From: Pseudomonadota bacterium
GTDB lineage: Bacteria; Pseudomonadota; Alphaproteobacteria; Sphingomonadales; Sphingomonadaceae
Direction of reading: 5' to 3'
Assembly: GCA_023424275.1 (NCBI GenBank)
Contig: JAFAED010000088.1
Location: forward strand, 1-7,103
DNA: 7,103 nt
Positions 1 to 5,986 of this stretch are shown one piece after another (the stretch's first letter is position 1; each line of letters begins with the position of its first letter). Below the pieces are notes generated by a model. That model searched no databases. It was not told the origin of the DNA and saw only the letters and a list, made by a program, of their open reading frames with translations. The position numbers and the translations under genes were made by a program.

Positions 1-714
1 TTCGAACGTCGGGGGGTAGCCGTAATGGATGAGCCAGAGTCCGAAATAGCTCCACACCGAGACGATGGCGCCGAGGAACAGGCCCGCGCCGAGGAGGGCG
101 GTGAGGCTGGCGGGCGTCAGTGCGCCGCGCTCGCCGTCCGGCGCTGCAGGCTCGAGCCGGCGCGGAAGCGACAAGGCGGCGACCGCCGCCACGATGCCGG
201 CGGTGGCAAGCGCCAGAAGCGCGGTGTCGGTTCGTGAACTGCCCGCGACGACGAAGGGAAGCGCCGCCGCGACGACCGCCTGTAACAAGGTCTGGACCGC
301 GAGGAAGATCGCGCTGGCGCGCTCGACCCGCTCGACGCGCGATATCGCGACGAGTGCCGACGCCACCAAAACGCCTTCGCTCAGCCCCGCCAGCGCGCGG
401 GATGCCGACAGGAAGGCCATCCCCGATTGGCCCATCATCGCAAGGTTCATGGCGACGAGGACGAGACCGGCGACGCCGATCACGACGCGGGCGCCCATTT
501 TGCGGAGCAATCCGATCCCGGCCAACGACCCCAGAACCATCGCGAGCATTTCGATCGTCACCAGATTGCCGACCTGCGCCTCGGCAATGCGGCTTTCCTG
601 GACCATCGCACCGAGCAGGACGGGCTGGACGCCGAGCACGAGCAGCGCGCACGAGCCGATCACGATGGACGTGGCGAGCGTGCGGCCGCTGACCGGCGAC
701 AGCGTTGCCGTCAC
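1..714 (-). CDS. MFS transporter, N-terminal part (C-terminus beyond left edge)
   Basis: Major facilitator superfamily inner-membrane transporter, of which the first 238 residues are in the window. The translation shows hydrophobic segments at about residues 12-34, 48-70, 76-94, 99-124, 133-157 and 163-183. A charged, proline-containing loop (about 184-202) follows, then a seventh segment at 203-230, so the whole N-terminal six-helix half is present. The RKMGAR stretch at 71-76 sits where the MFS loop 2-3 motif is expected. The start is a GTG at 714-712 overlapping the tetR stop as GTGA, with an AAAGGA ribosome-binding site at 724-729, nine bases upstream. The overlap implies translation coupled to the TetR-family gene and control by it. 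The family moves small solutes by secondary transport. Import of the operon's substrate or efflux of a toxic one are both possible, and sequence alone does not decide. The fold assignment is secure; the substrate is unknown. Confidence 0.88.
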   Translation of the reverse strand, partial: MTATLSPVSGRTLATSIVIGSCALLVLGVQPVLLGAMVQESRIAEAQVGNLVTIEMLAMVLGSLAGIGLLRKMGARVVIGVAGLVLVAMNLAMMGQSGMAFLSASRALAGLSEGVLVASALVAISRVERVERASAIFLAVQTLLQAVVAAALPFVVAGSSRTDTALLALATAGIVAAVAALSLPRRLEPAAPDGERGALTPASLTALLGAGLFLGAIVSVWSYFGLWLIHYGYPPTFE

Positions 715-1370
715 GCGGGCTGGTCCTTTGCGCGCAGCGGCAGATATTCGGGCAGGAAGGTCCGCGAATAGGCGATGCGTGCGCGGCGCGCCTGTTCCTC
801 CATCTCGTCGGTGATGTGGCCGTGGCGATGGATCGACAGCGCCCAGATCGCGTCGTTGATGACGATGACCTCGACCAGCCGGTCGTGCAGGTCGGGAATC
901 TCGGGCATCACGAACATCTGCGTCATCAATTCGATGCTGCGGCCCGCCGTGATGAAATTGCTGTCGAGATCCTGTAGCCGGATATCGGACGACCAGGCCG
1001 GCCCCTCGAGCAGCACCTGCCGCGCAGCGGGATGTTCGTTGAACCATTTCTGGCCGGCGCGATATTGGAGCGTCTGGAGTTCCTGCCAGCTTTCGACATT
1101 TTCGGGCGCGCGGGTCAGCACACCCTCCTCGAAGCGTTTCAGATAACGTTCGGCGAGCGCGCTGAACACGAGCTGCGGTTCGGGAAAGAAATGATAGATC
1201 GACGGCGGCGAGATGCCGACTTCGGTCGCGATCGCCGGAATGCTGATCGCTGCCGGAGGCAGGGTGTCGAGAAGGCGCTCGGCGCCGTCGAGAATCGCCT
1301 CGAACCGTGCCCGGCTCCGCTTTTGTGCGGGGCGCCTGATTTCGGCCCGGACCACTTCATTCTTCGTCAT
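711..1370 (-). CDS. TetR-family transcriptional regulator
   Basis: Cytoplasmic DNA-binding regulator of 219 residues, a normal TetR length. The N-terminal basic stretch (RRPAQKRSRAR, about 12-22) leads into the TetR helix-turn-helix at about 42-76, with the hallmark ATEVGISPPSIYHFFPEPQ pattern. The C-terminal part (about 85-205) is the variable helical ligand-binding and dimerisation domain, so the ligand cannot be read. The ATG at 1370 is chosen because AGGAG (1376-1380) lies five bases upstream. Upstream in-frame ATGs at 1385 and 1412 lack such a site. The gene overlaps the MFS gene by 4 nt and diverges from the TonB-receptor operon across 153 bp. That arrangement is typical of a local repressor controlling itself and its neighbours. 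The inverted repeats at 1464-1482 and 1488-1505 are candidate binding sites. The family is clear; the regulated promoter is inferred from position. Confidence 0.93.
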   Translation of the reverse strand: MTKNEVVRAEIRRPAQKRSRARFEAILDGAERLLDTLPPAAISIPAIATEVGISPPSIYHFFPEPQLVFSALAERYLKRFEEGVLTRAPENVESWQELQTLQYRAGQKWFNEHPAARQVLLEGPAWSSDIRLQDLDSNFITAGRSIELMTQMFVMPEIPDLHDRLVEVIVINDAIWALSIHRHGHITDEMEEQARRARIAYSRTFLPEYLPLRAKDQPA

Positions 1371-1375
1371 GCGCG

Positions 1376-1380
1376 CTCCT
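1376..1380 (-). promoter_or_regulatory. Ribosome-binding site deciding the tetR start
   Basis: AGGAG on the minus strand, five bases before the ATG at 1370. It favours the 219-residue TetR product over the longer readings from 1385 or 1412. Confidence 0.7.
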
Positions 1381-1457
1381 GTCATCGCGCCATCATTGGC
1401 AAAATCGCGCACAAATCAACAAAATTTCCGAACTTGAGCGCCATATTTTTAAATTTC

Positions 1458-1486
1458 TTGACAGATCGACGGATTATCGATCACAA
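1458..1486 (+). promoter_or_regulatory. Putative promoter of the TonB-receptor operon
   Basis: A perfect TTGACA -35 hexamer occupies 1458-1463. At the ideal 17-bp spacing, the -10 position (1481-1486) reads TCACAA, a poor match to TATAAT. Alphaproteobacterial housekeeping promoters tolerate weak -10 boxes, but the call rests mainly on the -35 and its position about 60 bp before the receptor start. The spacer is filled by an inverted repeat, so a bound repressor would occlude the polymerase. Confidence 0.45.
1464..1482. promoter_or_regulatory. Inverted repeat in promoter spacer, candidate operator
   Basis: GATCGA (1464-1469) and its exact complement TCGATC (1477-1482) flank a 7-base centre. 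The dyad starts directly after the -35 hexamer and spans the promoter spacer, a classical place for repression. Its 19-bp size suits a TetR dimer. GATC/TCGA words are common in this genome type, so chance is possible for this one. Confidence 0.4.
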
Positions 1487-1487
1487 A

Positions 1488-1505
1488 ATCGGAAAATATT
1501 CCGAT
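1488..1505. promoter_or_regulatory. 18-bp near-palindrome, candidate TetR operator
   Basis: ATCGGAA (1488-1494) and TTCCGAT (1499-1505) form perfect 7-bp arms around AATA, and the two central bases also pair. The dyad lies just after the inferred -10 position and immediately before the receptor's ribosome-binding site. Length and symmetry fit a TetR-family operator, and the adjacent divergent tetR gene supports this. TTTCCGA at 1425-1431, on the tetR side, repeats one half-site. Which protein binds here is inferred. Confidence 0.55.
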
Positions 1506-1507
1506 AT

Positions 1508-1517
1508 GGAGAAGGGG
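1508..1517 (+). promoter_or_regulatory. Ribosome-binding site deciding the TonB-receptor start
   Basis: The purine-rich GGAGAAGGGG ends six bases before the ATG at 1524. It lies downstream of the in-frame ATG at 1506, so it supports the later start, which also puts the signal peptide at the very N-terminus. Confidence 0.7.
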
Positions 1518-1523
1518 ACGTCG

Positions 1524-3746
1524 ATGAAACGCGGATTTGCAATGCTTTCGGTCTCGCTGCTGGCGCTCGCGCCGGCCACGGCCTTCGCGCAGGATGGTGG
1601 TGAGGCTGCGGTCGCCGACGACGGGATCGGCGAGATCGTCGTCACCGCGCAGCGCCGCGAGCAGAATATCCAGGACGTGCCGATCAGCATCACCGCGATC
1701 AGCGGCGACGCGCTGACCGAGGTCGGCATTCGCGATCCGCGCGACCTGTCGATCCTCGTCCCCGGCCTGTCGTCGCAGGCGGGCACCTCGGCGACGACGA
1801 CCTCGCTGTTCCTGCGCGGGGTCGGCATCGGCGACTTCAACTCGAACACCACTGGCGCGGTCGGCGTCTATGTCGACGACGTCTTCCTCGGCGCGAATGC
1901 CGGCAAGCTGTTCAACGTCTTCGACAGCGACGGCATCGAAGTGCTGAAGGGGCCGCAGGGCACGCTCTATGGCCGCAACACCACGGCGGGCGCGATCCGC
2001 TTTTCGTCGCGCAAGCCGACCGACGAATTCACCGCCAATGCCGCCCTGTCATATGGCCGTTACAACGAAGTGCAGGTCGAAGGCGGCGTCGGCGGACCGA
2101 TTGCGGGCGACGTGCTGAAGGCGCGTGTCGCGGGCACCTACCTCCGCCGCGACGGCTGGCTGCTCAACCGCGTCACCGGGAACAAGCTCAACGACCTCGA
2201 TATGTGGGCCGGACGCGCGATCGTCGATTTCACCCCGAACTCCGATATCCTGATCCGCGCGATCGTCCATGGCGGTCAGAACCGTGGCGGCGCGCGCCAG
2301 TTCCAGCATCGGGGATCGGGCATCGACTTTGCCGGCAATCCGAATTTCGCCGACGGCGTGCCGCTCGACGGCCTTGGCTATGCCGATACCGACGGCGACC
2401 TCAACGCCGGCGATTATGACATCGAGGGGCAGGAACGCGTCAACGTGTTCGGCGCATCGCTGACCGCGAGTATCGATATGGGCGGCGTCTCGCTGACCTC
2501 GATCAGCGCCTATGAACAGGTCCGGCGCCGCACGGTGGAGGACACCGACGCCAGCCCGAACAATGTGCTGACCGCGACCTATATCGACCGGCCGACGCAG
2601 TACAGCCAGGAAATCCGCCTCCAGTCGAAGGGCGACAATGCGGTCAACTGGATCGTCGGCGGCTATTATTTCCACGACAAGCTGGTCACCGAAAGCGCGT
2701 TCGACATCCTGCGCGTCTTCCGCGATCCCGACGACCTGCTCGGCACGCTCGATCCGGTCAATTCGATCGGCAATTTCGCCTATCCCTATACGCAGAAGAC
2801 CGAAAGCTGGGCCGCCTTCGCACAGGCCGACGTCAAGCTGACCGACCGGCTGACGCTGACCGGGGGGCTGCGCTATTCCAGCGACAGCATCGATTTCGAT
2901 TTCCACAGCTTTTTCGATGACGTGATTACCGTGCCGGTGCTCGATTTCACGGGATCGAAGACGTTCAAGGATCTGTCGTGGCGCGCGGCGCTGTCGTTCC
3001 AGGCGACCGACAATCTGCTCTTCTACGCCTCGTCGTCGAAGGGATATAACAGCGGCGGTTTCGCAGGCGGCTCGTCGAGCGATCCGGCACAGCTCCAGCC
3101 TTTCCGCTCGGAAAAACTCTATGCCTATGAGGCGGGGTTCAAGAGCGACCTGCTCGATCGCAAGCTGCGCTTCAACGCCGCCGCCTTCTATTATGATTAT
3201 CGCGACCTGCAGGTGTTCGTGTTCGACACGTCGGGCGTGCTGCCGGTGCAGCGCAAGCTCAACGCGGGCAATGCCGAACTCTATGGGCTGGAGATCGAGT
3301 TGCAGGCGCAGCCGTCGCGCAACTTCAACGCGTTCGTCAACGCCAGCCTGCTCCACGCGCGCTACAAGGATTTCACCGCGCTCGCGGCGGACGATTATTC
3401 GGGCAACAAGCTGGTCAACGCGCCCGAGGTGGCAATCTCGGCCGGATTTTCGCTGACCCAGCCGCTTCCCGGCGACAGCGCGCTGCGGCTGCGCGTCGAC
3501 GGCAGTCTTCAGTCCGAAACCTATCTGACGCCCGACAATGTGCAGGCCAATCGCGTGAAGCCCTATGGCACCGCCAATGCGCGCCTGTCGTGGCTGTCGC
3601 CCGACGAGGATATCGAGATTGCGCTGTGGGCGAAGAACTTCACCGGCACGCGCTACATCACTTATATTTCGCCGGTCGTGACGATGGACCAGCTCAATTA
3701 CAACGACCCCGCGACATACGGCATCCAGGCCGTCCTGAAATTCTGA
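1524..3746 (+). CDS. TonB-dependent outer-membrane receptor
   Basis: Outer-membrane beta-barrel of 740 residues that imports a ligand with energy from TonB-ExbBD. A Sec signal peptide covers residues 1-22 (MKR, hydrophobic core, cleavage after AFA). A TonB-box-like EIVVTA follows at 37-42, then the plug domain at about 45-165 with conserved IEVLKGPQGTLYGRN (138-152). The rest is the 22-strand barrel, ending in the outer-membrane C-terminal phenylalanine (VLKF). Length is normal for the simple, SusD-independent receptors abundant in sphingomonads. Residues 288-299 (DTDGDLNAGDYD) resemble a calcium-binding acidic loop, probably extracellular. The ATG at 1524 is chosen for its ribosome-binding site and signal peptide; the frame stays open far upstream without meaning. 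The gene heads the operon and is followed after 18 nt by the aminotransferase gene, so it probably imports the operon's substrate. Sequence alone does not separate siderophore from organic-nutrient receptors; the downstream enzymes favour a carbon or nitrogen source. Confidence 0.95.
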   Translation: MKRGFAMLSVSLLALAPATAFAQDGGEAAVADDGIGEIVVTAQRREQNIQDVPISITAISGDALTEVGIRDPRDLSILVPGLSSQAGTSATTTSLFLRGVGIGDFNSNTTGAVGVYVDDVFLGANAGKLFNVFDSDGIEVLKGPQGTLYGRNTTAGAIRFSSRKPTDEFTANAALSYGRYNEVQVEGGVGGPIAGDVLKARVAGTYLRRDGWLLNRVTGNKLNDLDMWAGRAIVDFTPNSDILIRAIVHGGQNRGGARQFQHRGSGIDFAGNPNFADGVPLDGLGYADTDGDLNAGDYDIEGQERVNVFGASLTASIDMGGVSLTSISAYEQVRRRTVEDTDASPNNVLTATYIDRPTQYSQEIRLQSKGDNAVNWIVGGYYFHDKLVTESAFDILRVFRDPDDLLGTLDPVNSIGNFAYPYTQKTESWAAFAQADVKLTDRLTLTGGLRYSSDSIDFDFHSFFDDVITVPVLDFTGSKTFKDLSWRAALSFQATDNLLFYASSSKGYNSGGFAGGSSSDPAQLQPFRSEKLYAYEAGFKSDLLDRKLRFNAAAFYYDYRDLQVFVFDTSGVLPVQRKLNAGNAELYGLEIELQAQPSRNFNAFVNASLLHARYKDFTALAADDYSGNKLVNAPEVAISAGFSLTQPLPGDSALRLRVDGSLQSETYLTPDNVQANRVKPYGTANARLSWLSPDEDIEIALWAKNFTGTRYITYISPVVTMDQLNYNDPATYGIQAVLKF

Positions 3747-3764
3747 TCAACAAGCGAGATGGAT

Positions 3765-5039
3765 ATGAGCCGAGTACAGGATGCGGCGCTGCGCGCGCGC
3801 GCGCTGAAAGTGATCCCGAACGGGATGTACGGACATGAATCGGTGCGGATGCTGCCGGACAGCTTCCCGCAATTTTTCAGCAAGGCCGAGGGCGCCTATA
3901 TCTGGGATGCGGACGGCAACCGCTATCTTGACTATATGTGCGCCTATGGCCCCAGCCTGCTCGGCTATCGCGACACGCGCGTCGAGGCGGCGGCACAGGC
4001 GCAGGCGGCGCTGGGCGATACGCTGACCGGGCCGTCGCCGCTGATGGTCGAGCTCGCCGAAACTTTGGTGGCGATGGTCGACCATGCCGACTGGGCGATG
4101 TTCTGCAAGAACGGCACCGACGCGACGACGATGGCGATGAGCAGCGCGCGGGCGCAGACGGGCAAGCGCATCGTGCTGGTGGCGAAGGGCGCCTATCATG
4201 GCGCCGCGCCCTGGTGCACGCCGATCCCCGCGGGCACGGTCGCCGAAGACCGCGCGCATGTCCGCACCTATGCCTATAATGACGTCGCGAGCCTGGAGGC
4301 GGCGGTGTCCGACGCAGGCGACGACCTTGCCGCAATCTTTGCCTCGCCTTTCCGTCATGACGCCTTCATCGATCAGGAAGCGCCCGAGCCCGCCTATGCC
4401 CGACGCGCCCGCGAACTCTGCGACGAAACCGGCGCGATGCTGATCGTCGACGAGGTTCGCGCGGGCTTCCGCCTTGCGCGCGGCAGCAGCTGGAGCGACC
4501 TGGGCGTCCGGCCCGACCTTAGCGCATGGGGCAAATGTTTCGCCAACGGGCATCCGATTTCGGCGCTGCTCGGGTCGGATCGCTGCCGCGAAGGCGCCGG
4601 TTCGATCTATGCCACGGGCTCCTTCTGGCTGTCCGCCGTCCCGATGGCGGCGGCGATCGAGACGCTGCGGATCATTCGCGAGAGCGATTATCTGGAGCAT
4701 ATGGTCCGCCTCGGCGACCGCCTGCGGGCGGGACTCGACGCCGCGGCGTCGAAGCATGGCTTCACGCTGCGACAGACCGGCCCCGTGCAGATGCCGCAGA
4801 TCATGTTCGAGGGCGACCCCGATTTCCGCGTCGGCTATGGCTGGGCGGAAGAGATGCTTGCGCGCGGCGTCTATATGCATCCCTGGCACAATATGTTCCT
4901 GTGCGCGGCGATGACCGATGCCGACATCGACCTGACCGTCGCCGCTGCCGGTGACGCCTTTGCGGCGCTTGCGGCGCGGCGGGGCGAGCTTGAGCCGCAC
5001 CCGATCCTCGTCGCGCTCGCGGCGGCGACGGCGGGCTGA
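3765..5039 (+). CDS. Class III PLP aminotransferase, glutamate-1-semialdehyde aminomutase-like
   Basis: Cytoplasmic fold-type I PLP enzyme of 424 residues, the usual length for this family. Visible motifs in order are the cofactor-phosphate loop KNGTDAT (115-121), GAYHG (143-147, aromatic residue stacking on PLP), LIVDEVRAGF (226-235, D229 contacting the pyridine nitrogen), Schiff-base lysine K257 in SAWGKCFANG, and TGSFW (284-288), where the partner subunit's threonine binds the PLP phosphate. All catalytic residues are present. The best family match is the glutamate-1-semialdehyde 2,1-aminomutase/aminotransferase group. Its place in a TonB-receptor-kinase-aldolase operon argues against the tetrapyrrole gene hemL and for transamination (or 2,1-amino shift) of an imported amino compound. 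Phospho-lyases share this fold and remain possible. The start is uncertain by two codons: ATG 3765 has AAGCGAG about seven bases upstream, whereas ATG 3759 abuts it. The gene follows the receptor by 18 nt and precedes the kinase by 2 nt. Confidence 0.88.
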   Translation: MSRVQDAALRARALKVIPNGMYGHESVRMLPDSFPQFFSKAEGAYIWDADGNRYLDYMCAYGPSLLGYRDTRVEAAAQAQAALGDTLTGPSPLMVELAETLVAMVDHADWAMFCKNGTDATTMAMSSARAQTGKRIVLVAKGAYHGAAPWCTPIPAGTVAEDRAHVRTYAYNDVASLEAAVSDAGDDLAAIFASPFRHDAFIDQEAPEPAYARRARELCDETGAMLIVDEVRAGFRLARGSSWSDLGVRPDLSAWGKCFANGHPISALLGSDRCREGAGSIYATGSFWLSAVPMAAAIETLRIIRESDYLEHMVRLGDRLRAGLDAAASKHGFTLRQTGPVQMPQIMFEGDPDFRVGYGWAEEMLARGVYMHPWHNMFLCAAMTDADIDLTVAAAGDAFAALAARRGELEPHPILVALAAATAG

Positions 5040-5041
5040 GC

Positions 5042-5986
5042 ATGCCACTCGACCTGCTCGCCGTCGGGCTGACGACAATCGACATCACGGTCCACCCCGT
5101 CGCATCGCTGCCCGAGGGCGAGGCGGGGCAAATCGTCGAGAAGATCGTCCTGTCGCCCGCCGGGACCGCAGGCGGAACCGCACTTGTCGCGCAAAAGCTT
5201 GGCCTCCGCACGGGCATCGCGTCGGCGGTCGGCGACGATCCGCAGGGCCAGTTGATCCGTTCGATGTTCGATGCGGCGGGGGTCGACACCGGCCTGCTCG
5301 CCGTCGATCCGGCCTGGCCGACGTCGACGACGGTCCTGCCGATCCGCCCGAACGGCGACCGTCCGAACTGGCATATGATGGGGGCGAGCATCTTTGCGCC
5401 CGTGACCGATGCGCTCTTCGCCGCGCTCGCCCGCACCGCCGCCGTCCACTGGGGCGCCGTGGGCTTTCCGGGCGCGGCGGGGAAGGGGGGCGACCTGCTG
5501 CGCGAGGCACAGGCCCGCGGTGTGTTCACATCGTGCGACCTGATCGCACCATCGGACGCGGCGCAGGCCGATCTCGATACGCTGTTGCCGCATGTCGACC
5601 TGTTCATGCCGAGCCTTGCCGAAGTGCGCGCGCTGGCCGGCACCGACGATCCGGTCGAGGGCGCGCGCCGCTTCATGGCGCGCGGCGCGGGCGGCTGTCT
5701 GATCAAGATGGGGGGCGAGGGGGCGCTGCTCATCCTGCCCGACCGGCAAATCCATGTTCCTGCGCACGATATTCGTCCCGTCGATACGACCAGTTGCGGC
5801 GACAGCCTGTGCGCGGGCTATATCGCCGGCCGCGCGCGGGGGCTTGGCCCCGACGCGGCACTCCGCTTTGGTGTCGCCACCGCGGCGCAGGTCGCGCTCG
5901 GCGTCGGCACGCTGGGCAAACTCGAAAGCTATGATACGACGCTGGCATTCATGCGCGAGACGCCGGTGAGGGAAGAGGATCGATGA
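5042..5986 (+). CDS. PfkB/ribokinase-family carbohydrate kinase
   Basis: Cytoplasmic ATP-dependent kinase of 314 residues, a typical PfkB length. The N-terminal strand AVGLTTID (7-14) supplies the substrate-contacting aspartate D14. The first PfkB signature region lies at about 40-54 (AGTAGGTALVAQKLG), with glycine 45 where ribokinase has its sugar-binding asparagine. MPSLAEV (189-195) matches the magnesium/phosphate NxxE region, with E194 present. The second signature is DTTSCGDSLCAGY (248-260), with catalytic base D254 and an anion hole reading SCGD rather than the common GAGD. PfkB enzymes phosphorylate a sugar or sugar-like alcohol. Here the product would feed the aldolase encoded next, suggesting phosphorylation of a ketose at C1. 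The ATG follows the aminotransferase stop by 2 nt with only a weak G-rich upstream site, so translation probably depends on coupling. The end overlaps the aldolase gene as ATGA. The substrate cannot be named. Confidence 0.92.
   Translation: MPLDLLAVGLTTIDITVHPVASLPEGEAGQIVEKIVLSPAGTAGGTALVAQKLGLRTGIASAVGDDPQGQLIRSMFDAAGVDTGLLAVDPAWPTSTTVLPIRPNGDRPNWHMMGASIFAPVTDALFAALARTAAVHWGAVGFPGAAGKGGDLLREAQARGVFTSCDLIAPSDAAQADLDTLLPHVDLFMPSLAEVRALAGTDDPVEGARRFMARGAGGCLIKMGGEGALLILPDRQIHVPAHDIRPVDTTSCGDSLCAGYIAGRARGLGPDAALRFGVATAAQVALGVGTLGKLESYDTTLAFMRETPVREEDR

Larger units (their letters stand above)
1371..1523. other. Divergent promoter/operator region
   Basis: This 153-bp gap lies between the tetR and TonB-receptor start codons and is clearly AT-richer than the flanking genes, especially 1401-1500. 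It contains a consensus -35 for the rightward operon (1458-1463), two inverted repeats (1464-1482 and 1488-1505), and a lone TTTCCGA (1425-1431) that repeats the right half of the second dyad. AAATTTC occurs twice (1422-1428 and 1451-1457). I could not find a convincing promoter for the leftward tetR-MFS unit, although it must start here. Confidence 0.75.

Noticed and set aside
65..814. Plus-strand open frame of 249 codons over the transporter
   Set aside because: It is antisense to a minus-strand protein with regular transmembrane segments and a good coupled start; its own product is Arg/Ala/Pro/Thr-rich and featureless.
1371..1412. Longer TetR product starting at 1385 or 1412
   Set aside because: No ribosome-binding site precedes those ATGs, whereas AGGAG stands five bases before the ATG at 1370.
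1422..1457. Direct repeat AAATTTC (1422-1428 and 1451-1457)
   Set aside because: Seven AT-rich bases repeated once in an AT-rich promoter region can easily arise by chance; no other element supports a role.
1032..1523. N-terminal extension of the TonB receptor upstream of 1524
   Set aside because: The frame is open but runs antisense through tetR and the promoter region, and it would bury the signal peptide inside the protein.
2049..3356. Long minus-strand open frame (435 codons) antisense to the TonB receptor
   Set aside because: It lies wholly inside a clear receptor gene, its translation is low-complexity and rich in Arg, Glu, Ala and Ile without any domain, and such open antisense frames are common in GC-rich DNA.
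3747..5078. Minus-strand open frame (443 codons) antisense to the aminotransferase
   Set aside because: The translation is Arg/Ala/His-rich with no motif, while the plus-strand frame carries every catalytic residue of a PLP enzyme.
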